64,000 nt of DNA, taken from the NCBI GenBank assembly GCA_963969365.1, contig OZ017746.1:4092001-4156000 (forward strand). The letters run 5' to 3'. Within the stretch, counting starts at the first letter, position 1; every line of letters begins with the position of its first letter. The DNA is from Asterochloris sp. CNOR1. Taxonomy: Eukaryota; Chlorophyta; Trebouxiophyceae; Trebouxiales; Trebouxiaceae. The notes under the pieces were generated by a model. The model searched no databases. It was not told the DNA's origin and saw only the letters and a program-made list of their open reading frames with translations. Shown here in pieces: positions 56,601 through 64,000 of this stretch. The translations under genes were made by a program, and so were the position numbers.

Positions 56601-59600
56601 AGTGGTGGCATCGCGTGCTGCATGCTCCCTTTGTGGGCTCTCTAGAGCCTGTTGCCTCCTGGCTCAAGCAGCAGCTGCATCTGGGAGGTGAGCGGCCCCA
56701 GGGTGCAGCGCTTGTGGTGCACTCTGGTAGGTGCTGACGACACAGCTATTGGAAGTGTGAAGCCCCCTGCTGGACAATTCTGGCTGCTTCTCAGCAGTTT
56801 GCACCGGTGATAGGAGCTGCTTGGGCTATTGAGGCACAGGGAGGTCAGGACTGTGGTGACGTCTTGCAGCGCCTCCTCCTGCTGTTTGGACACAAAGGCA
56901 AGTGTTTCCCTGTACCATTGCAGAGCCTCAGCCGCCACAAGAGGGCCAGAGCCTCACGGCCATTGCACTCACTGCGATCCTGGTCATGCTGATGGCGCAC
57001 TTTGTCTTGAGGACCCTGCACGGCGTGTATGGACGGCTGGTGCACTTGCCAGGTGGGTTCGGCTCACATTGACCTGCTAGGAGGCACCCAACTTGATGCA
57101 CTTTGTCTGATGCAGCATGGCCACGCTTGGTGTGCTTGGTTGCCATTGCTTTGTGCCATGCTGCTGCTGAGAATGGCCTTAGTGTTCTGAGGGGCATGGT
57201 TATTTAGTTCTGCGCTCAGCATTGAGGCTGCCAGTGACACCATGCACCTTCATCTCACTCATTTCACAGCACTTTGCTTCACTGTGGCCGCCGCTCACCC
57301 ATGGCAGCACCTGGAGATTGTGGTGGTGTACAGGCTTCCTGGGGCGCACCGCCAAGTTCTGCCTGGCCTGGTGGGACGTACCAGACAGCCTGGCGGAGGT
57401 GGTCACTTCAGCAGTGCTGCTGCTGGGGCTGTACCAGGTGCAGCAGCGTAGTGTGCCCTTCATGCGCGCCTTCACACAGGCCCTCGGGATGTCGCGGCGC
57501 TACAGCACCACTGGGGAGCCTCTAGCAGACTCCGACACCCCCAAAGCCGGCACCAGGTAAGGCAAGGAATGGGCAGGGTTCTCCAGTGTGTTCCTGCTTG
57601 CGGCTGACAGCTGCGATGTGTCTGCACCCTGGGTGCAGCATTGTGTGCAGAGAGCGCCAGACGGCAGCTCTTGTGCTGGATGTTGCTACTCTCAACACTT
57701 GCAGATTGCACCCAAACAGTGTGTGCTGTGAGTTTATGTGCACCAAGCAAGGTGCTGTGCAGAGCTTTGCTTTACCTGATGTCTGCCAGCCTGCATGCTG
57801 CAAGCCTATGTCTGGGCCAGCTGCACCGATGGCTCACGGATGAGATGCCTGCAGGTTTGCTGGCTTTGATGATGCCATGAGGCAGGCCTCTGGCAACCTT
57901 GGCGACTCCCAGGAAACCCTGTCACGGCCCTCCCACAGCAGGTTTGCCAAAGATGCCCCCGCCAGTGTTGCCGCACACAATGTCCGCGACCAGTTCAGAC
58001 AGGGTTTCAAGGTTAGCCTAGCCTAGTCCTCCAGGTGTTCAGCAGCTCTTTCTGAAGGGTAACATGCAGTGTACACCGTGCCCAAGTGTTCAGCATTCAG
58101 CAGCGCTGTCTGAGAGCTCATGTGCTTTGTAGCGCTGTACAGTTTTAGAGCACAATCAAATCTGCCTCATTCTCAGCTGCGCCTCCTGTGGCCTAGCATA
58201 GCTGCGAGGCATGTGCAGCAGCGCAGCTACTGTCTCAAGGGCTGACGGTGTGGGCAATGCCAAGTCTTGGCGTACAGGGATAGTCTGAGCCGTGATGCTT
58301 TGCCTGCAAACACTCCTTTGCCTTAGCTGTGTCCAGTAGAGAGTCAGAACCAGGTGCTTGAGCAGACTTGTCTGACACCCTGTCTGTCTGCTTGCTGCCT
58401 TGCAGAGTTTCAGAAAGATGATGTCAGAGTCCTTCAGCAGGAGCTCTCCTGCTTTGAAGGAACACAGGGAAGAGTTGGCTGCAGAGCGCAGCAACACTAG
58501 TGCCACCTCAGGTGAAGCAAACCCCATACTCCTGCAGGGTACCTGTGATGACCTTGGTCAGCTTGCTGTTGTGTTCCTGGAGCAGCGAGGCTGTAAAGCG
58601 GTGCCCCTGGGCATATCTGAAGTTGAGAGACAGAAGTATGTCCTTGGCTGCGAGGCCATGGCATCTGCAGGAACTTGAGCCCCTAGTCTGAAGGCAGATT
58701 GTGCTTTGATGACGCCCAACGTTGCATCTGTGTATTGCAGAGCGAGATGGAGCTTCAAGCTACACTTCCCGAGTGGAACGTGCCACAAATGAGGTGCAGC
58801 CTGCTGACAACAGCAGTGCCACCAGTCCAGATGCAAGCCCTGGGGATGAGGATGGGCATGGCAAGTCCAGGTGCGGCACTGCGGCTGGGCAAGCCACACG
58901 CAGAGTGTTGCCCGCCTGTGGGCTCTGCAGCATCCGAATTCTAGATTTGGCGTTGTCTTGAGCGTCCCCTGACACCTTCTCTGCTGCGGGCTGCTGCTTG
59001 TGTTGTGGCCCTGCTTAGTCATTTGCAGAAGGGTCAAGGAAGGCACTGACAGTCAAAGCGCTTCCCACTGCCTTCAGGCCAAAGCGTGGTCTCAGCGCCA
59101 GCATCCTGAACAAGGCCAGCCACATTTTGAACAACATGCCCAACAACAAGGCACTGGAGGAACCAGGCTCCAAGGACGGACATGTGAGGCCATTGCTGGA
59201 GCTGCACCTGCCTCTTGTGTCCATTTGGCATGCTTGGCTTTGGGACCCCTGCTCTGGTGGAGCTTAGGCTTGCCTGGGTGTTGCCAGCGAGGTTCCCACT
59301 TCATGCCTGCAACTTGATGTCAGGGCACCTGCAGGCTTCCAGCCAGCGCGCAGTGCAGCAGGGCGATACTCCCAATCCTGCCTGGGCAGCCACAGCTGCC
59401 AGGTCGCCTCTCAGTTGCTTGCGGTCACCCTATCCTTACACCCAGCCTGACACCGTGTCTGCAGGCAAACTGGTCAGATGGGCAGGCCTCCAATGGGGAG
59501 CTGGTGCAGCTGAGTGTCAACCACCGACGCACCTACAGCGAGGGCGAGCTGCAGCAGATGGAGACAGGTGTGGCCAAAGGCCCATCGGCCCTTTTCCATG

Positions 59601-62600
59601 CAGCCTCAAGGGCGGGCACCCTCTGTTGACAGGCAGTGTTTGGCCTGTCTGCACCTCCCCAACATCATTGCACCTGTGAAGTTACATCAGCAGGTCTGAG
59701 AAGAGGGCACCTGACATGTGTGACACACATGGCTGTGTCTGCACTGCCGCTAATGCACAGCTGATTGCCACGCTGTGTGTGTGTGTGTGTGTGTGTATGT
59801 GTGTGTGTGTGTGTGTGTGTGTCTGTGTGTCTGTGTGTGTGTGTCAATAGCATGTGTGAATGGTCAGTTGAGGGCCTGGACCCCGGTCTGGCTGGCCATC
59901 TCAAGTGCCATGTCATGTGAGAAAACTCATGTGAGAACCAAGAAGCGCCTGCAAGTCTAAGGACTAGCAGGCTACGCACAGCTCATGGTTGCTGGTCATG
60001 CTTGCAGGCATCTGATGGTCGAGCAATACACAGCTGCTGCCGCTTTCTGCCATGCACACAGGCTGACTCACATGCGTGATCTGCAGGGCCCTGTGAGGAG
60101 GAAGTCTTTGAGAACGAGCGCATGCAGCCCTTTCGGGGTTGGGGACACGACTGGCCTGGATACTTCCTGCCTACAGACCGCGTGGGGCATTGGAGCATGC
60201 GCGATGGGCAGCCTGGGGGCAATCTGAGCATGCACTTCATGGCCGTTGCGCCAACCCTGCCCAGGGTCAGCATGTCATCAAACTGCACATGTGGCCGCTG
60301 CCTTGGCCATCTCGTGGCAAGGGACTGATGCAGCCAGCAAGGAAGGGGCGAGGGGCAAGCAATAATAGCCCTTACCTACAGATGCAATTGCAAAATGTGG
60401 CAGCTAGTCCCTCTCGAGCTGGCACTGCGTGATTGTTGGGCTGACCCAAGCCATGGTCAACTGTGGCTGCTGCCATTGTGCCCGCTGCAACCTTGGTGCG
60501 GCAGGCTGCAGGACATTCAAGGTGGGGGATGGATCTTCCACAGTTGTGAGCGGCTGCCAGGCTGCATCCTGTGTTGAATGCTGTGTGTGTTGGGGAGATG
60601 CATGCAGACAGCACGGAGGCGGTGCCAAATTGCTGCCATAAGAACTGCAGCATGCTGCAATGTGATATTGCTGACCAGCTCTGAGCATCAAGCCAACTGC
60701 AAGTTGCAACCTCGCTGAGACCAGATCTGAAGGCGCTCAGTGGAATCTTGTTGTGCCTGCAAGGCTAGGAGTGGGTGGCATTTTCAACAAACAGGACCCC
60801 TCCAACGGCCTGACAATAGACCTCACATGCTTGATATGCCTGTAGGGCTGGGAGTGGGTGGAGCCTGGGTGGCAGATTGACATGTCTGGCCTGTCCGAGG
60901 AGGCAGTGGACTCAGATGGGTGGACATATGGAGTCGACTTCAACTGGCTGCGCATGCCGCCACCCAAGGGTGCTGGCAGGTGGCGCAAGGTAGGCTGATG
61001 TGGGCCATCTCACGTTTCAGAGGTTCACTGCTGTTCGAACTGCACCGCAACTGAGGGTTAGCACTGCCAGAGCCTGAAGCTGTCCTCAGTCAGAGCCTAC
61101 CTGAGCACTGGCTATCTCATGGCCTTGCATGGCTGCAGCCTCTGTGGTCTCGGTACAGGGGCTGAGCTGCTGCAGTCAGAGCTGCACCCTGAGCATTGAC
61201 TGATTGTATCCACTGCGTGGCTGCCGTCTGAGGGCTGGGTGCAGGAGCTGTGTTTGCTGCAGTCAGAGCTGCATCCCTTCTTGAACCTGCCATGGCCGGG
61301 CCAGTCGCTGACGTTTCCTTGAGCATCCACTCCAGCAGTCACACTGAAGAGCCTGACTGCAGGTGCGGGACTATGTCAGGCGGCGGCGCTGGATCCGCAC
61401 CCGCATCCGCAAGCCGCAACTGGACGGGTCTCAGTTCGGCGATGGGGGCACGCCCCGCTCTGAGGCCGCAGGTGGGCTATGCGTGATACCTACCTGGCAA
61501 GCCCAGCACGGGAGTTGCAGTGGCCCAGACAAGACACTACAACTCAGCTGCACTCTTGATTCTGCTGTTGTGAGCCTGTCAAGCACGCTTCTCATTGACA
61601 CACCTGCACCTGCAGGGGCAAGCACTGCAGCAGGGCATCTCCAGGGCGAGGAGGGCTATACGTCACCGCATAGCCCCAGGAATGGGGAGCTGGGTGCCAT
61701 CAGCGAGGCAGAGGAGGACGTGACAGGCACAGCCTCCCACAGGTGTGGTGCAGGGTTGCTTGGTGGCGTCTGAGGGGAGGGTGTGAGGGGTATCCCGCAA
61801 CTTCATCAGAGAGGCAGATGAGGGTGCAGCAGGTCTTACAAGGTACGCATGCTCTGGCAACGACAGGAGGAGATGAGGAGCGTGACAGGGCATTTGGCAT
61901 ACACCGCCAGCAGCAGCCTTCCACAGTTGCGCATGTTTCACAAGCACAAAGCGCCTGATCCTGTTGCACATGCCTTGGCAGTGGGATTGAGAGCGCCCGA
62001 TAGCCTCAGAGCGCAGAATGGCAGCCCCATAGGTGCCAGTTGGTCTGTGAAGGCTTGGCGGGGTCAGGCCGCCACGGCTGTGCATGCAGGAGTAGGGCCT
62101 GGCACAGCTGTGGTCCCACAGAGTGCCTGCCTGGGCAGTGGACTGACTGCCAATGCAGTTGTGGCATGCAGCATGGCGAGAGGCATGATGACACATGGGT
62201 ATCATGACCCCCTGACTCATGGCCCACATCTGGTCGCTGTTTATGTCAGAGCTGTCAGCACATCTTCTGGGGAGTCAGACCCAAAGCTTCTTGGGCTGTG
62301 TAGCACCTCTGCCAATGCTGTTGGTACCATTGCAAAGGTTGTTTCGAGAGGTGCAAGGGCACAGCCATGGTCTGATCCTTGGCAGAATCACTGATCCCAG
62401 GCCTGAAGCCTGCGCTTCATCTGCTCGGTGTGTATGGGGACTTGGTCCAGAAGCATGAGTGGGCTCTCTTGTGGCCCACTGGTGCTCTTGTTTCCAAGTT
62501 GGTGTTTTGGATTAAGTGCTTACTGGCTCTCCAGCCACCACATGTGTACACATGCTGCTTAGCATCCTGTCAGACACTCAGCATTCCACTGCTGTAGGGG

Positions 62601-64000
62601 GCCCCTTGCTAAGGGTGCGAAGCCCCAGGCAGTGCCTTACAAAGTCCGAAGTGAGCAGCAGCAGCAGCGGCTGGCGCAGTCCCTTCCCGAGTCAGCGGCC
62701 GACCTGCCCCAGCTGCGAACGGTGAGGGCACCTTGCTTCCTACTGTATTATTGCACTCTTACATGTGGCTTGCCACTGAAACAGCTTGTGGGCAGCGGCA
62801 GCTCCCGACTTGCGCCTAGGTTTGTTGGCATTGCTGCACATAGCATGCCACAGCAGTTTGCTGCGTGCTTCCTCCTGCAGATCTGCACAGGTCTGCAGGC
62901 CTCAGGAGCAACAGCTGTATGCATCTGTGCTGCCTTTGATGCACATCTGTCGACATCTGACGCCACACATTGCTTGGGAACAGGCGCCATTGCTTCAGAG
63001 AATACACAAGTACTGCCTTTACAGATCATGGCTGGCTCAGGGCCAACCTGAGGCCGCCAGTTGAGGCCATTCGCTTTCCCAAGGCTTGGCACCTGATCTG
63101 AGAGTCTTATGCTTCACATGTAGTTTTGTGTTTTCTTGTCTTAGCGCTCCAGCATCCCTTCCCCTGCCTTCAGGCTGGCGGTGCGTCCTCCAACCGCAGC
63201 GCAGCCTCAGTTCTGGGCCTCAGCGAAGGCGGCCCCCACGAGGAGCCCCCTCAGGAGGTGCAGGGCTCAGCGCAGAGCGCGCCCGCGCTGCCTGCCTGGA
63301 AGGGGCGTGTGGAGCCGACCAGGCAGGGGTCGCTGGTGATGCAGGGCGTGCCCATGGGGTCTTCAGAAGCGCATGCAGGAGGTGGCGGCACGCTGCCAGC
63401 CCCAACGGTGAGGAACAGACCTCAAGTCCAAATGCTTGATCTGGTAAGCATGAGGCCTTGCCACCAGCACACCGCGGTGGGCAAGGCCTGTGGGAGGCAT
63501 GGCCTGCCTCGTGGTAGCGAAGGCGACTGGTCGCAGCATCAGAGTGGACAGGGGCTGCCATTGCTCAGCGACAATGTGTAGAATGCGTAGGCGCACTGTA
63601 GCCATCAGAGGGGACACATGGCAGCTGTATTGATGTGTTTGGAAGACAACTGGTGATGCTTGGGCAGGAGCAGACTGGGCGCTACTCCCCAACACTTAGA
63701 TGAGCTGCTAAGGCTGCGAGTTCTGGCCAGACTGGCTCTTGGACGTGCTGCTCAGATGGTGAAGTGCCCTTGTGTTGCAGCAGTGTGGCTTTCATCATGG
63801 TGCTGAGCCCTCCAATGTCCTGACATTATGCCCTGCTACCTCCCATCCCTGCCAATCTGCGCAGCCACAGGCCCTGCCAGCCTGCGGAGCACCTCTGCTG
63901 CTCTACACATGTCCAGGGCCCCGGCACACTCGCCCTGCTGCAGGCTGCACAGACAGGAGCCCAGCCAGCAGCATGCAGTCCCCATCTCACTGGCAAAGCC
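53658..64000 (+). CDS. VASt-like / transmembrane / dysferlin-domain protein (partial, 3' end off window)
   Basis: Exons: 53658-53795, 54058-54240, 54699-54821, 55789-55889, 56210-56331, 56549-56687, 56924-57052, 57334-57556, 57855-58011, 58406-58511, 58742-58870, 59078-59183, 59465-59567, 60087-60265, 60846-60989, 61363-61471, 61616-61742, one ending 62721, 63174-63407 and onward. Start MTWDTEWPKWPADVKPADVK. Residues about 20-170 resemble a VASt domain (START-like lipid binding): LFSLLWGSRTEFMIKVHETR, GDKDYVETPW, TYGEKFRPLCKY, CRLVVEYTLVYVTSVNALLK. Then a hydrophobic span LTAIALTAILVMLMAHFVL and a second, FLGRTAKFCLAWW...EVVTSAVLLLGL. Near the end of the visible part is a DysF pair: FENERMQPFRGWG with FLPTDR, then GWEWVEPGWQ, DSDGWTYGVDFNW and VRRRRWIRTR. 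Expected at a membrane, perhaps ER or peroxisome-linked like yeast Pex30. The junction after 54240 needs a GC donor or a missed exon, and the join after 61742 is unresolved. Confidence 0.7.
55231..55788 (+). repeat. Array of decaying copies of one exon start upstream of that exon
   Basis: The exon at 55789 starts after CTGCAG with GATGACAGCTGAAGG. Related starts lie at about 55231 (TGCAGCATGTCAGCTGAGGA), 55335 (CTGCAGGATGTGTGTCGAGG), 55384 (CTGCAGGATGTCAGCTCAGG), 55473 (CTGCAGTACCCCAGCTAGGG), 55582 (CTGCAGGTTGTCAGCTGAGG) and 55681 (CTGCAGGGTATTGGCCGAAA). The last two also copy the coding stretch GGCTGGTGGTCGAGTATAC with changes. Steps nearest the exon are 109, 99 and 102 bases. Likeness to the exon is best for the nearest copies. 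Confidence 0.85.
59774..59845. repeat. GT dinucleotide microsatellite
   Basis: About 70 bases of GT repeats with a few interruptions (TATG, TCTG). Located in an intron between exons 59465-59567 and 60087-60265. Probably length-variable. Confidence 0.95.

Noticed and set aside
59665-59979. Minus-strand open frame with a long His-Thr run
   Set aside because: It is only the translation of the GT microsatellite.
1-64000. Mobile elements, tRNA or rRNA genes
   Set aside because: No transposase, reverse transcriptase, integrase, long terminal repeats or clear tRNA cloverleaf was recognised by eye; a tRNAscan or repeat-library search was not possible.

Overview
This is GC-rich nuclear DNA from a eukaryote, almost certainly a green alga (Chlorophyta). 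It carries a plastid SecY gene and a TIC62-type gene. Every gene is split into many small exons, with introns that mostly end in CTGCAG or TGCAG. TGTAA motifs, the usual chlorophyte polyadenylation signal, lie just after several stop codons. No rRNA, tRNA, CRISPR array, LTR element or other obvious mobile element was found by eye.

Layout, left to right: plastid SecY (-, C-terminus off the left edge); a TIC62-like Rossmann protein (+, 4971-14433); a conserved protein with a GGCT-like N-terminus (-, 14905-17079); a small unrecognised protein (-, 17303-17875); a kinesin-9 family motor (-, about 19266-27931); a CIR_N/CWC25-like splicing-factor-type protein (-, 28161 to about 30.7 kb); OSCP1 (+, 31234-35558); a PPR protein (-, about 36.4-42.5 kb or further); two tandem short-chain dehydrogenases (+, 44127-46278 and 47641-49970); an unrecognised protein (+, about 51571-53394); and a large gene joining a VASt-like lipid-binding domain, a membrane segment and a dysferlin (DysF) domain (+, 53658 past the right edge).

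Two themes stand out. First, two genes belong to cilium-associated families (kinesin-9 and OSCP1), which suggests the alga makes, or recently made, a flagellate stage. Second, introns across the window hold decaying tandem copies of a neighbouring exon edge: the splice site plus the first or last part of the exon. Spacing is often 80-110 bp or roughly a multiple of that. I count about ten loci in at least seven genes. One copy, in OSCP1, still has splice sites and an open frame and could be a cassette exon. This repeated exon-edge copying is the most unusual thing I see here.

Exon limits come from reading splice sites, codon phase and protein conservation by eye. They are firm for SecY, TIC62-like, the kinesin motor, OSCP1, the two SDRs and most of the VASt-DysF gene. 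They are approximate for the PPR and CIR_N genes and for the kinesin tail.
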